Assembly (NCBI RefSeq): GCF_003938605.1
Contig: NZ_RHWX01000004.1
Coordinates: 62,001 to 126,000, forward strand
DNA from: Brevundimonas sp. 357
GTDB lineage: Bacteria > Pseudomonadota > Alphaproteobacteria > Caulobacterales > Caulobacteraceae
Direction of reading: 5' to 3'
DNA length: 64,000 nucleotides
In this document: one piece after another, positions 10,598-19,181 of the stretch
How positions within the stretch are numbered: position 1 is the stretch's first letter
How the letters are laid out: every line of letters starts with the position of its first letter
Translations under genes and position numbers: made by a program
The notes under the pieces: model-generated
The model's input: only the letters and a program-made list of their open reading frames with translations
The model's database searches: none
Told to the model about the DNA's origin: nothing

Positions 10598-11224
10598 GTG
10601 CAGCGAGGCAGATTCATCACGTTCGAAGGCGGCGAAGGCGCCGGCAAGACCACTCAGGCGCGCCTGTTGGTCGAGCGGCTGCGCGCTGCGGGTCTGGACG
10701 TGATTCAGACGCGCGAGCCTGGCGGTTCGCCGGGGGCGGAGGAAATCCGCAACATCGCTGTTTCGGGCGAGGCCGACCGCTGGTCGCCCCGCACCGAAAC
10801 GCTGTTGATGTACGCCGCCCGTTCCGACCATCTGGAGCGCACCATCCGCCCGGCGTTGGCTGCGGGCTCTTGGATCGTCTGCGATCGCTTCGCCGATTCG
10901 AGCCGCGTCTATCAGGGAGCGGGCGGCGGCGTATCTGAAAGCCTGATCGAGGCGCTGGATGCGGCGGTGGTTGATGGCGATCAGCCGGACCTGACCCTGG
11001 TGTTCGACCTGCCGGTGGATGTGGGGCTGGAGCGCGCCTTCGGCCGTGGACTGTTCGAGACTCGGTTTGAATCCAAGGGCGTGGCTTTCCATCAGAAGTT
11101 GCGTGACGGGTTTCTGGATGTCGCCGAACGTCATCCCGACCGCTGCGTCGTCATCGACGCCACGGGCGAGGTGGACGAGGTGTCCGAACGCCTTTGGGCG
11201 GTGGTGGAGGCGCGGCTGCTTTGA
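10598..11224 (+). CDS. tmk: Thymidylate kinase
   Basis: Phosphorylates dTMP to dTDP. The 208 residues contain the P-loop FEGGEGAGKTTQ at about 9-20, the substrate motif REPGGSPGAEEIR, and the CDRFADSS (DR[YF]) motif followed by YQG. The start is a GTG at 10598, with no strong ribosome binding site. Its TGA overlaps the TTG start of holB (TTGA), so translation of the two is coupled. The tmk-holB-tatD-MBL order is widespread in alphaproteobacteria. Confidence 0.95.
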   Translation: MQRGRFITFEGGEGAGKTTQARLLVERLRAAGLDVIQTREPGGSPGAEEIRNIAVSGEADRWSPRTETLLMYAARSDHLERTIRPALAAGSWIVCDRFADSSRVYQGAGGGVSESLIEALDAAVVDGDQPDLTLVFDLPVDVGLERAFGRGLFETRFESKGVAFHQKLRDGFLDVAERHPDRCVVIDATGEVDEVSERLWAVVEARLL

Positions 11225-12201
11225 GCGAGCACCCGCGCGACCGGTTCGATCTGATCGCGGACCTCAAGGCCGAGGAGGCCTTTCTGGACGCCCTGGATCG
11301 TGGCCGTCTCCATCACGCATGGCTTTTGTGCGGGGGCGAGGGATCGGGCAAGGCCAGTTTCGCTTACCGCGCCGCGCGGCGTCTGCTGGGCGCGGCGCCC
11401 GACCTGTCGCGCGGGCCGCTGGGCGCTTCGCCGCATGATCCGGTCAGCCGTCTGGTTTCGGCCCAGTCGCATCCTGATCTGCTGGTGCTGGAGCGTCTGG
11501 TCGAGGGCGGCAAGCAGAAAAAGTCGATCTCAGTCGAACAGGCGCGTGATCTGCCCGAGTTCTTCGCCAAGAGCCCGTCTCAGGCGCGGCATCGGGTGGC
11601 GATCATCGACGCTGCAGACGACCTGAACGTCAATGCCGCCAACGCCTTGTTGAAAATTCTTGAGGAACCGCCTGAAAGCGGTGTCCTGTTCCTGGTGACG
11701 CACGCGCCGGGCCGTTTGCTGGCCACCATCCGGTCGCGATGTCGCCGTCTCAGCTTTCCCGTCTGGTCTGAACATCGGCTGGCGGAACTGGTTCTGCAGC
11801 GTACGGGCGTTTCGCCGTCCGAGGCGGACGAGGCCGCGCGTATGGCCGGAGGTTCGCCGGGCGCGGCCCTGGATCTGGCTTCCGGCGCCATGTCCGAGAC
11901 AGATCGGCTGGCGCGCGCCTGGGTCGAGGGCGGCGCCGTGGACCGCGCTGAGCAATTGGCTGTCGCCGACGGTTTTCGCGGAGCCGAGGGGCAGGCGCGA
12001 TTCGAGGCCCTGATGGATCGGCTGATCGCGGCGGTGAAGCGGCGAGCGGTCGAGACCGGCGGGCGCGAGGGCGCGCAATGGGCTGAGCTGTGGGGACGGT
12101 TGTCGGAATTGCCGGATCGCGCGGCGGGTCTGAACATGGACAAGGGAGATGCTCTGGCCGGCGCCCTGGCTGATATCGCCCGCGTCAAGGCATCTGTATG
12201 A
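11221..12201 (+). CDS. holB: DNA polymerase III delta' subunit
   Basis: A clamp-loader subunit of the replicative polymerase. With the TTG start at 11221, overlapping the tmk stop by four bases, it is 326 residues, the usual size. An upstream in-frame start at 11194 would add nine residues inside tmk, five of them consecutive glycines, and is unlikely. Visible motifs are the P-loop-like GGEGSGKAS at about 38-46 and NAANALLKILEEPPE, the delta' signature, followed by the sensor-1-like RSRCRRL. The four-cysteine zinc module of the E. coli protein is not apparent, which is not unusual in this class. tatD follows after 15 nt. Confidence 0.92.
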   Translation: MSEHPRDRFDLIADLKAEEAFLDALDRGRLHHAWLLCGGEGSGKASFAYRAARRLLGAAPDLSRGPLGASPHDPVSRLVSAQSHPDLLVLERLVEGGKQKKSISVEQARDLPEFFAKSPSQARHRVAIIDAADDLNVNAANALLKILEEPPESGVLFLVTHAPGRLLATIRSRCRRLSFPVWSEHRLAELVLQRTGVSPSEADEAARMAGGSPGAALDLASGAMSETDRLARAWVEGGAVDRAEQLAVADGFRGAEGQARFEALMDRLIAAVKRRAVETGGREGAQWAELWGRLSELPDRAAGLNMDKGDALAGALADIARVKASV

Positions 12202-12216
12202 GAGCGTCCGCCTGAA

Positions 12217-13002
12217 ATGATCATCGACAGCCACGTCAATCTTCACGCGCCCCAGTTCGACGAGGACCGCGACGCCGTGATCGATCGCGCGAGAGAGGCG
12301 GGCGTGCGGCTGATGGTCGAGATTTCCGACAAGCTGTCCACCTTCGAGGCTACGCACGCCCTGGCCATGAACAACGCCGACATCTGGTGCACGGTCGGGG
12401 TCCATCCGCATGAGGCCAAGGATTACGCCGGGCTGACGGCTGACCGTCTGGTCGAACTGGCTCAACGTCCGCGGGTCATCGGCATCGGCGAGTGCGGACT
12501 GGATTTCCACTACGACCTCAGTCCGCGCGATGTTCAGGCGGCGGTGTTCCGCCAGCACGTAGAGGCGGCGCGTCGCACGGATCTGCCTCTGGTGATCCAT
12601 ACTCGCGAGGCGGATGGCGTCATGGCCGACATCCTGCGTGAAGAGCAGGCCCGCGCGCCGTTCAAGTTCCTGATGCACTGCTACACCAGCGGGATGGAAC
12701 TGGCGGAACTGGCGATGGACTTGGGCGGCTGGTTCTCAGTCTCCGGCATCGCCACCTTCAAGGCCGCCGAGGAGGTGAGGGAGGTCATCCGGCGCATGCC
12801 AGAGGATCGCATCATCGTCGAGACAGACTGCCCCTATCTGGCGCCGATTCCGCATCGGGGCCGTCGCAATGAGCCGGCCTATGTCGGCCTGGTGTTGGCT
12901 AAGCTGGCCGAGATTCGGGGCTGGTCGCCCGAACAGGCCGAGCGCCTGACCGCCGACGCCTTCTTCAACCTGTTCGATCGTATCCCAAGGCCTGCGGAAT
13001 GA
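12217..13002 (+). CDS. tatD: TatD-family metal-dependent hydrolase
   Basis: A 261-residue TIM-barrel hydrolase of the TatD/YcfH family, members of which act as metal-dependent nucleases. Motifs include GIGECGLDFHYD, VIHTREADG, MHCYTSG and ETDCPYLAPIPHRGRRNEP. At the N-terminus the first metal motif reads DSHVNLH rather than the common DSHCHL, so one classical His is Asn. I have the impression this form is common in alphaproteobacteria, so it is not taken as inactivating. The gene lies in the tmk-holB run and overlaps the next gene by 4 nt (ATGA). Confidence 0.92.
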   Translation: MIIDSHVNLHAPQFDEDRDAVIDRAREAGVRLMVEISDKLSTFEATHALAMNNADIWCTVGVHPHEAKDYAGLTADRLVELAQRPRVIGIGECGLDFHYDLSPRDVQAAVFRQHVEAARRTDLPLVIHTREADGVMADILREEQARAPFKFLMHCYTSGMELAELAMDLGGWFSVSGIATFKAAEEVREVIRRMPEDRIIVETDCPYLAPIPHRGRRNEPAYVGLVLAKLAEIRGWSPEQAERLTADAFFNLFDRIPRPAE

Positions 13003-13802
13003 GCGAGCTGGAGGTCGTCATCCTGGGGTGCGGCTCATCGGGCGGAGTGCCGCGCGGCGACGGCGACTGGGGCGACTGCGATCCGGCCGAGCCGCGCAAT
13101 CGGCGCACGCGCTGCTCCTTGCTGGCCCGCCTTCACGGCCCCGATGGCGTGACTAGCGTGGTCATCGATACCTCGCCCGATTTCCGCCAGCAGATGCTGA
13201 TGGCGGGAGTCCGCCGTGTTGATGGCGTTCTTTATACCCATGACCATGCAGATCAGACTCACGGCATTGATGATCTGCGTGTCTTCGCCGCCCATGCCCG
13301 GCGACGTATTCCCGCCTGGATGGATGAGGCGACTCGTACGGCTCTGACGCGGCGGTTCGACTACATCTTCGAGAGCCAGCACGGCTATCCCGCCATCGTC
13401 GAGGCGAGGTCGGTTCCATCGCACGGCGAGATCTGGAGCGTGACCGGACCGGGGGGCGATCTGCCCGTCGTCACCTTTGATCAGGCGCACGGGCCGATCC
13501 GTTCAGTCGGTTACCGGATCGGCGGCCTGGTTTATTCCAGCGATGTATCTGACCTTGACGAAGCGGCTCTGGATGCGGTGCGCGGGGCTGATTTGTGGGT
13601 TCTGGACGCCCTTCGCTATACGCCGCATCCGACCCACGCGCATGTCGACAAGGCGCTGGACTGGATTGCGCGTACGAGAGTGAAGCGGGCCGTGCTGACC
13701 AATCTGCACATTGATTTGGATTACCAGCGGTTGAAACGCGAGCTTCCGGCTCATGTTGACGTCGCCTACGACGGTTGGAGCGACCGGCTGTCGTTGGCTT
13801 AG
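12999..13802 (+). CDS. PhnP-like MBL-fold phosphodiesterase
   Basis: A metallo-beta-lactamase-fold hydrolase of 267 residues. It opens with the strand-turn LGCGSSGGVPR typical of the PhnP/RNase Z-like branch. The metal motif is YTHDHADQTHG (His81, His83, Asp85), followed later by a SSDVSDLDE region and THAHVDKAL. Two cysteines (27 and 39) lie near the N-terminus, where PhnP binds a structural metal. Phosphoribosyl cyclic phosphodiesterase activity is only suggested by the family. No phn genes are nearby, so another cyclic-phosphate substrate is likely. It is coupled to tatD by ATGA. Confidence 0.85.
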   Translation: MSELEVVILGCGSSGGVPRGDGDWGDCDPAEPRNRRTRCSLLARLHGPDGVTSVVIDTSPDFRQQMLMAGVRRVDGVLYTHDHADQTHGIDDLRVFAAHARRRIPAWMDEATRTALTRRFDYIFESQHGYPAIVEARSVPSHGEIWSVTGPGGDLPVVTFDQAHGPIRSVGYRIGGLVYSSDVSDLDEAALDAVRGADLWVLDALRYTPHPTHAHVDKALDWIARTRVKRAVLTNLHIDLDYQRLKRELPAHVDVAYDGWSDRLSLA

Positions 13803-13849
13803 GCGCGCATCGGCGTCTGATCCGACATGGATCGTCGGGAGAATATGTG

Positions 13850-13969
13850 ATGGGCGACGACGTTTTTATCGTTTATTCGCTGCTGCCTGAATTGCGGCGG
13901 GTGGGGGCCCTCCATTGGTACAACGGCGATGACGGGGCTCCCGTCACGCGAGCCTGGACGACTGTATGA
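13850..13969 (+). CDS. Short upstream ORF overlapping the symporter start
   Basis: A 39-codon frame starts with the ATG at 13850, behind a purine-rich GGGAGAA at about 13837-13843. It ends in a TGA that overlaps the ATG of the next gene (ATGA at 13966-13969). The product is acidic at the N-terminus and contains VFIVYSLLPEL, with no recognised family. The overlap and the ribosome binding site suggest it is translated and couples the symporter. Whether the peptide itself has a function is unknown. A longer frame from 13775 exists but lies partly inside the MBL gene. Confidence 0.5.
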   Translation: MGDDVFIVYSLLPELRRVGALHWYNGDDGAPVTRAWTTV

Positions 13970-15237
13970 AACGTTTGTTCGCTTACTTCATCATCGGGGC
14001 GATGGTCCTCGGGGTGTTGACGGGCTGGGGCCTGAACCACTTCCTGACCGCAGACCAGGCGTCGTCGGCGGCGTCGAACCTGAATCTGATCACCGACGTC
14101 TTCCTGCGCCTGATCAAGATGATCATTGCGCCGTTGGTGTTCACGACCCTGGTGGCCGGCATTGCGCACATGGAGGACGCGGCCTCGGTGGGACGGATCG
14201 GCGTCAAGACCATGACCTGGTTCATCGGCGCCTCGATCGTGTCGCTGGTGCTGGGCCTGGTGATGGTCCAGCTGCTGCAGCCCGGCGCGAACATGCATCT
14301 GCCCGAAGCCGTGGCGGCCAGCGCGCCGGCGGCTTCGACGGACGCCTTCTCCCTGCATGGCTTCATCACCCATCTGGTGCCGACCTCGATCTTCGACGCC
14401 ATGGCCAAGAATGAGATTCTGCAGATCGTCGTCTTCTCGGTCTTCGTCGGAACGGCGGTCGCGGCCCTGGACGACAAGGCGCCGGCGGTGCTGCACCTGG
14501 TCGAACAGGCCGCCTCCATCATGCTGAAGGTGACCGAGTTCGTGATGAAGCTGGCGCCCTTCGCCATCTTCGCCGCCCTGGCCTCGACTATCGCCACCCA
14601 GGGTCTCGAGATGCTGGGCACCTACGCCAAGTTCGTGCTGGGCTTCTACGGCTCCATGGGCGTGCTGTGGGGTTTGCTGTTCCTGGCCGGAGCCGTGGTG
14701 CTGGGCAAGCGGGTGATCCCGCTGTTCCGCGAGATCCGCACCCCAACCCTGCTGGCCTTCTCGACGGCCAGTTCGGAAGCGGCCTACCCGCGCATCCTGG
14801 AGGCCCTGCCCAAGGTCGGCGTGCGCCGCCGTATCGTCAGCTTCGTCCTGCCGCTGGGCTATTCGTTCAATCTGGACGGGTCGATGCTCTACTGCACCTT
14901 CGGCACCATGTTCATCATGCAGGCCCACGGCGTGCAGCTCAGCGTGTCGCAGCAGATATTCATGCTGCTGCTGCTGATGGTGACGTCCAAGGGGATCGCC
15001 GGCATTCCGCGCGCGTCGCTGGTGGTGATCATGGCGACCCTGACCTACTTCGGCCTGCCTGAGGCATGGATCGCCATCGTCCTGGGCGTCGACCACCTGC
15101 TCGACATGGGCCGCTCGGCCACCAACGTCGTCGGCAACTCTGTCGCCGCCGCCGTGGTCGCCAAGTGGGAAGGCGAGCTGGATGACATGCCCGAGGCCGA
15201 CGGGCAGGACGGCCAGGCGCAACCCGCCACCGTCTGA
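13966..15237 (+). CDS. Dicarboxylate/amino acid:cation symporter (DctA/GltP family)
   Basis: A sodium- or proton-coupled inner-membrane transporter for C4-dicarboxylates or acidic amino acids. The 423 residues have about eight hydrophobic helices plus re-entrant loops. Family landmarks are VFLRLIKMIIAPLVFTTL, the HP1-like STASSEAAYPRILE, the TM7 motif GYSFNLDGSM, MVTSKGIAGIPRAS, and GVDHLLDMGRSATNVVGN. The exact substrate cannot be set from sequence. The start overlaps the stop of a 39-codon ORF. A clear intrinsic terminator follows at 15262-15294. Confidence 0.92.
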   Translation: MKRLFAYFIIGAMVLGVLTGWGLNHFLTADQASSAASNLNLITDVFLRLIKMIIAPLVFTTLVAGIAHMEDAASVGRIGVKTMTWFIGASIVSLVLGLVMVQLLQPGANMHLPEAVAASAPAASTDAFSLHGFITHLVPTSIFDAMAKNEILQIVVFSVFVGTAVAALDDKAPAVLHLVEQAASIMLKVTEFVMKLAPFAIFAALASTIATQGLEMLGTYAKFVLGFYGSMGVLWGLLFLAGAVVLGKRVIPLFREIRTPTLLAFSTASSEAAYPRILEALPKVGVRRRIVSFVLPLGYSFNLDGSMLYCTFGTMFIMQAHGVQLSVSQQIFMLLLLMVTSKGIAGIPRASLVVIMATLTYFGLPEAWIAIVLGVDHLLDMGRSATNVVGNSVAAAVVAKWEGELDDMPEADGQDGQAQPATV

Positions 15238-15261
15238 GCCGGCTCCGGCTGTTCAAGATCA

Positions 15262-15294
15262 GGGCGTGGAGGCAACATCCTTCACGCCCTTTTT
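15262..15294 (+). terminator. Intrinsic terminator after the symporter gene
   Basis: An 11-bp stem with one G-U pair (15262-15272 with 15279-15289), a six-base loop CAACAT and five T residues lie 24 nt beyond the symporter stop and just before the convergent end of cobU. Confidence 0.85.
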
Positions 15295-15305
15295 CGTAGC
15301 CGCGT

Positions 15306-15827
15306 TCAGAGGCGTTGCAGCGGCAACCCCATGCCTGCCGCGATCAGCCAGGTTTCGTCCGCCAGGGCAGCGATTCGCTGGTTCAGACGACCAGCCTCGT
15401 CTCTGAAACGGCGGCCCAGAGGGTTGTCCGGCACCAGAGACCACCCAACCTCGTTGCTGACGACCCATAGGCGCGCTGGGCAGGCGGTTAGGGCGGCGGC
15501 CAGTTCATCGACGGCGGGGGCCAGGTCGCGCTCGGCCAGCATCTGATTGCTGAGCCACAAGGTCAGGCAGTCGACCACCGCCACATCCTCGGCCGACAGG
15601 GCGCGCACGGCCTCGGCCAGATCCAACGGCGCTTCGATTTGGCGCCAGCCCTGGCCGCGTTCGGCCTGATGGCGGGCGATGCGGTCGCGCATCTCGTCGT
15701 CGAAAGCCTCGGCGGTGGCGATGAAGACGGGCGAGAGGCCCGCCGCCTCGGCGGCCTGTTCAGCCTGCCTTTGGGCGTAGCCGCTCTTGCCGGAACGGGC
15801 GCCGCCGAGAACCAGGCTTAGGGTCAT
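15306..15827 (-). CDS. cobU: Adenosylcobinamide kinase / adenosylcobinamide-phosphate guanylyltransferase
   Basis: A bifunctional enzyme of nucleotide-loop assembly: it phosphorylates adenosylcobinamide and then attaches GMP to give adenosylcobinamide-GDP. The 173-residue length is standard (cobP in Pseudomonas nomenclature). The Walker A GGARSGKS lies at residues 8-15, and VAVVDCLTLWLSNQM and VSNEVGWSLVPDNPLGR are characteristic. It is transcribed away from the btuB operon, so the plus-strand riboswitch between them cannot control it. Confidence 0.95.
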   Translation of the reverse strand: MTLSLVLGGARSGKSGYAQRQAEQAAEAAGLSPVFIATAEAFDDEMRDRIARHQAERGQGWRQIEAPLDLAEAVRALSAEDVAVVDCLTLWLSNQMLAERDLAPAVDELAAALTACPARLWVVSNEVGWSLVPDNPLGRRFRDEAGRLNQRIAALADETWLIAAGMGLPLQRL

Positions 15828-15884
15828 GCGTCGTCTCTCCGGTTGACCTGAACCGCACGCGGTCCTACTGCCACGGTCGCGTCA

Positions 15885-16062
15885 GGTTCCCCGAAAGGGG
15901 ATTGAAAGGGAACGGAGTGTGAAACTCCGGCTGTTCCCGCAACTGTAAGCGGCTAGCCCGCGCGTCATACGCCACTGGCGGTCCGGAAGGCCACGGCCTG
16001 AACGACTGCTGGGAAGGCGACGCGCACCGGCCTTGATCCGCGAGCCAGGAGACCTGCCTGTC
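15885..16062 (+). promoter_or_regulatory. Cobalamin (adenosylcobalamin) riboswitch
   Basis: The plus strand carries the conserved core in order: a GGTTCC hairpin, AAAGGGAACGGAGTGTGAAA, the CCCGCAACTGTAAGCGG segment (about 15935-15952), GCCACTGG (15971-15978), and the B12-box-like GAGCCAGGAGACCTGCC (16042-16058). It lies in the 380-nt gap between divergent cobU and btuB and reads toward btuB. By family knowledge, ligand binding would lower expression of the uptake/assembly operon. The 145 nt between its end and the btuB start is GC-rich and may hold the expression platform, but I could not settle its fold by eye. Confidence 0.93.
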
Positions 16063-16207
16063 GCCGTCGTTCTCCGTGCGGTCGGGATGTGCCGGGCGGT
16101 CGAGGCAACTCGTGTGACGACAGTCGTAAACCAGCCGCGTCAGCGGCCGCCTTCGCTCATCCGGGCGACGGGCGGTCCGGCGCGGCGTCGTCATATGGAG
16201 ACCCGGA

Positions 16208-18166
16208 ATGAACCGGACCGCATTCGCTACCCTGGCCGCCGCCAGCCTTATGGCCGCCGCTCCCGCTTTCGCCGCTGAAACCGTCGATCAACAGGCCGCC
16301 GCTCCTGACGTGGCGGGCCGCGCCGGCGCCACCGCCGTCGAGGACGTGGTCGTCACCGCCAACCGCTCGGCCCAGCCGATCGAGCGCGTCGGCGCCTCGG
16401 TCACTGTCCTGACCCAGGCCGCCATCGAGGCGCGCCAGACCCCGGCCGTGGTCGAGCTTCTGGCCCAGACGCCGGGCGTCAGCTTCACCCGCAACGGCGG
16501 CGTCGGCACCTCGACGGGCGTCAACATCCGCGGCGCTGAGAGCCAGCACACCGTCGTCCTGATCGACGGGGTCAAGCTGAACGACCCGTCCTCGACCCAG
16601 GGCGGCTTCAACTTCGGCAACCTGCTGGTCGGCGACACGGCGCGCATCGAGGTGCTGCGCGGCGCCCAGTCGACCCTGTGGGGCAGCCAGGCCATCGGCG
16701 GCGTGGTCAACATCGTCACCGCCGAACCGACCGAAGCCCTGCAAGGCGGCCTCGACGCCGAGGCCGGCGCGCGCGGCACGACCTATTTCCGCGGCGGGAT
16801 CGGCGGGGCCAGTGAGCGCCTGAGCTGGCGTCTGGCCGCCAGCCGCTATGACACCGACGGCTTCTCGGCCTTCGCCAAGGGGACCGAGGACGACGGCTAC
16901 ACCAACACCGGCCTGTCCGGCCGCCTGAACGTCAAGGTGACGGACGCGGTGTCCCTGGACCTGCGCTCGGTCTGGTCCAGCGGCCGCAACGACTTCGACG
17001 CCTTCAACGGCGACAGCCGCGAATACGGCAAGACCCAGGAGCTGGTCGCCTACGCCGGACTGAACTTCGACCTGCTGGACGGCCGGTTCCGCAACCGCAT
17101 CGGCTACGCCCATACCGACACGGACCGCCGCAACTTCAACCCGGACAACAAGGTCCAGACCCTGACCTTTGACGCCGAGGGCCAGAACCGCCGCTGGGAG
17201 TATCAGGGCGCCTTCGCCGTCACCGAGGCGCTGAACGCGACTTTCGGCCTGGAGCACGAGAAGTCGGAGATGAAGACCCGCTCGCCCGGCGACTGGAACC
17301 CGAACCCGGCCTTCGGCCGCGGCGAAGCCGAACTGAACAGCGCCTATGGCCAGGTGCAGTGGACGGTGCTGGACGGCCTGACCCTGACCGGCGGCCTGCG
17401 CTATGACGACCACGCGCAATATGGCGACAACCTGCTGGGCCAGGTCGCGGCGGCCTGGGCCCTGAACGAGGGCGATACGGTGGTGCGCGCCAGCTGGGGC
17501 CAGGGCTTCCGCGCGCCGGGCCTGTATGAGCTGTACAGCGAGTACGGCAATCTGAACCTGCAACCGGAAGAGTTCGACAGCTGGGAGATCGGCGTCGAGC
17601 AGCGCCTGTTCGACCGCGCCGTCGTCTCGGCGACCTACTTCAACCGCCAGGCGGACAATGAGATCCGCTACAACGGCTGCTCGACGCCCTCGACGGACCC
17701 GCTGTGCACCGTCAACGGCGCAGGCCGCTGGGGCTATTACCGCAACGTCCAGAAGACCGAGGCGCAAGGCGTCGAACTGGTCGGCCGCGTGGATGTGACG
17801 GAGCGCCTGAACGTCAGCGCCAACTACACCTGGACCGACGCCAAGAGCGCCTCGGGCGCCGCGGACGGCAAGCGTCTGACGCGCCGTCCCGAGCATATGG
17901 CGAATTTCGCCGCCGACTACGCCTTCGCCTTCGGCCTGAAGACGGGCGTGGCGGTGCGTTACGTCGGCGAGACGTTCAACAACGACACGAACACGGCGAA
18001 GGTCGACGCCTACACCCTGGTCGATCTGCGCGCCTCCTATCCGATCAACGACGCCCTCGAAATCTACGGCCGGATCGAGAACGCCTTCGACGAGGACTAT
18101 CAGACGGTCCTGAACTACGGCGCGCCGGGCCAGGGCGTGTTCGGCGGCGTTCGCGTCCGGTTCTGA
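16208..18166 (+). CDS. btuB: TonB-dependent vitamin B12 receptor
   Basis: An outer-membrane beta-barrel receptor importing cobalamin or other corrinoids with TonB energy. The 652 residues include a signal peptide (about 1-22), a TonB-box-like VEDVVVTA near residue 45, a plug domain with VNIRGAESQHTVVLIDGVKLND and IEVLRGAQSTLWGSQAIGGVVNIVT, and a 22-strand-sized barrel. It ends in an aromatic residue (GVRVRF). GGAG at 16197-16200 gives a good ribosome binding site. Placement directly behind the riboswitch and ahead of btuFCD homologues supports cobalamin as ligand. cobC follows after 4 nt. Confidence 0.93.
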   Translation: MNRTAFATLAAASLMAAAPAFAAETVDQQAAAPDVAGRAGATAVEDVVVTANRSAQPIERVGASVTVLTQAAIEARQTPAVVELLAQTPGVSFTRNGGVGTSTGVNIRGAESQHTVVLIDGVKLNDPSSTQGGFNFGNLLVGDTARIEVLRGAQSTLWGSQAIGGVVNIVTAEPTEALQGGLDAEAGARGTTYFRGGIGGASERLSWRLAASRYDTDGFSAFAKGTEDDGYTNTGLSGRLNVKVTDAVSLDLRSVWSSGRNDFDAFNGDSREYGKTQELVAYAGLNFDLLDGRFRNRIGYAHTDTDRRNFNPDNKVQTLTFDAEGQNRRWEYQGAFAVTEALNATFGLEHEKSEMKTRSPGDWNPNPAFGRGEAELNSAYGQVQWTVLDGLTLTGGLRYDDHAQYGDNLLGQVAAAWALNEGDTVVRASWGQGFRAPGLYELYSEYGNLNLQPEEFDSWEIGVEQRLFDRAVVSATYFNRQADNEIRYNGCSTPSTDPLCTVNGAGRWGYYRNVQKTEAQGVELVGRVDVTERLNVSANYTWTDAKSASGAADGKRLTRRPEHMANFAADYAFAFGLKTGVAVRYVGETFNNDTNTAKVDAYTLVDLRASYPINDALEIYGRIENAFDEDYQTVLNYGAPGQGVFGGVRVRF

Positions 18167-18170
18167 TGCG

Positions 18171-19181
18171 ATGAAGGACGCCGCGTTCCTGACGACGGCG
18201 ACCCGGCACGGCGGCGGCCTGATAACGGCCGCCGCCGCCTATCCCGACGCGCCGCAGCCCTGGCTGGACCTGTCCACGGGGATCAATCCCGAGCCGTGGC
18301 GGGGAGCGCGCGCGTCGGAGGAGGCGCTGAACCGCCTGCCCGATCCCGCCGCCCTGGCGGCGTTGGAGGCGGTCGCTGCGGCCGCCTTCGGCGCTTCGCC
18401 TGAGCGGACGGCGGCGGTCGCGGGAGCCGAAGCGGCGATCCGTCTTCTGCCCCTGCTGCTGGGCGTGCGGGCGGTCGAGGTCGTCGGCCCGACCTACGGC
18501 GCCCATGCCGAGGCCTGGCGGGCGGCGGGCGTGGCGACGCGCCTGATCGCGCCGGATCAGGCGGCGGCCTCGCAGGCGGGCGTGCTGGTCGTCGTCAATC
18601 CGAACAATCCCGACGGGCGCCTGACCCGGCGGGCCGATCTGATCGCCATGGCGCGGGCGCGGTCCAAGGCGGGGCGCTGGCTGGTGGCGGACGAGTCCTT
18701 CATCGAATGCGCGCCCGGCGACAGCGTGTCGGACCTGGCCGAGCCGGGGCTGATCGTCCTGCGCTCGTTCGGTAAGTTCTACGGTCTGGCCGGGGTGCGG
18801 CTGGGCTTCATGCTGGCGGCGCCCGAGCTGATCCGGCGATTGCGCGCGCTTCAGGGCGACTGGCCGGTCAGCGCCGACGCCCTGACGCTGGGGCTGGGCG
18901 CCTACGCTGACGAGGCCTGGCGGCGCCGGACCGAGGCGGCCCTGGCCGAGCGGGCCGATCGGCTGGACGACTTGCTGGCGCGGGCGGGGTTCCAGATCAT
19001 CGGCGGGACCAGCCTGTTCCGCATGACGCGCACGCCCCACGCCGCGCGCTGGTTCCAGCACCTGTGCCGCGCGGGCATCCTGACCCGGCCGTTCGACCAT
19101 ACGCCCGACGCCCTGCGCTTCGGCGTTCCGGTCGAGCGCGACTTCCCTCGACTGCGACGCGCGCTGGAGGCCTTCGGATGA
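18171..19181 (+). CDS. cobC: Threonine-phosphate decarboxylase-like aminotransferase-fold enzyme
   Basis: A PLP-dependent enzyme that makes (R)-1-amino-2-propanol O-phosphate for the corrin side chain (cobC in aerobic nomenclature, CobD in Salmonella). The 336 residues show the N-terminal LDLSTGINP, VVNPNNPDGR, and the PLP-lysine motif LRSFGKFYGLAGVRLGF at about 199-215. Expected partners follow: cbiB uses its product. Overlaps btuF by four bases (ATGA). Symbols conflict between nomenclatures, so the call is by reaction. Confidence 0.9.
   Translation: MKDAAFLTTATRHGGGLITAAAAYPDAPQPWLDLSTGINPEPWRGARASEEALNRLPDPAALAALEAVAAAAFGASPERTAAVAGAEAAIRLLPLLLGVRAVEVVGPTYGAHAEAWRAAGVATRLIAPDQAAASQAGVLVVVNPNNPDGRLTRRADLIAMARARSKAGRWLVADESFIECAPGDSVSDLAEPGLIVLRSFGKFYGLAGVRLGFMLAAPELIRRLRALQGDWPVSADALTLGLGAYADEAWRRRTEAALAERADRLDDLLARAGFQIIGGTSLFRMTRTPHAARWFQHLCRAGILTRPFDHTPDALRFGVPVERDFPRLRRALEAFG

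Noticed and set aside
16157-17896. Minus-strand 579-codon frame opposite btuB
   Set aside because: Antisense shadow with Val/Ala/Gly/Arg-rich sequence and no domain. btuB covers the region in full.
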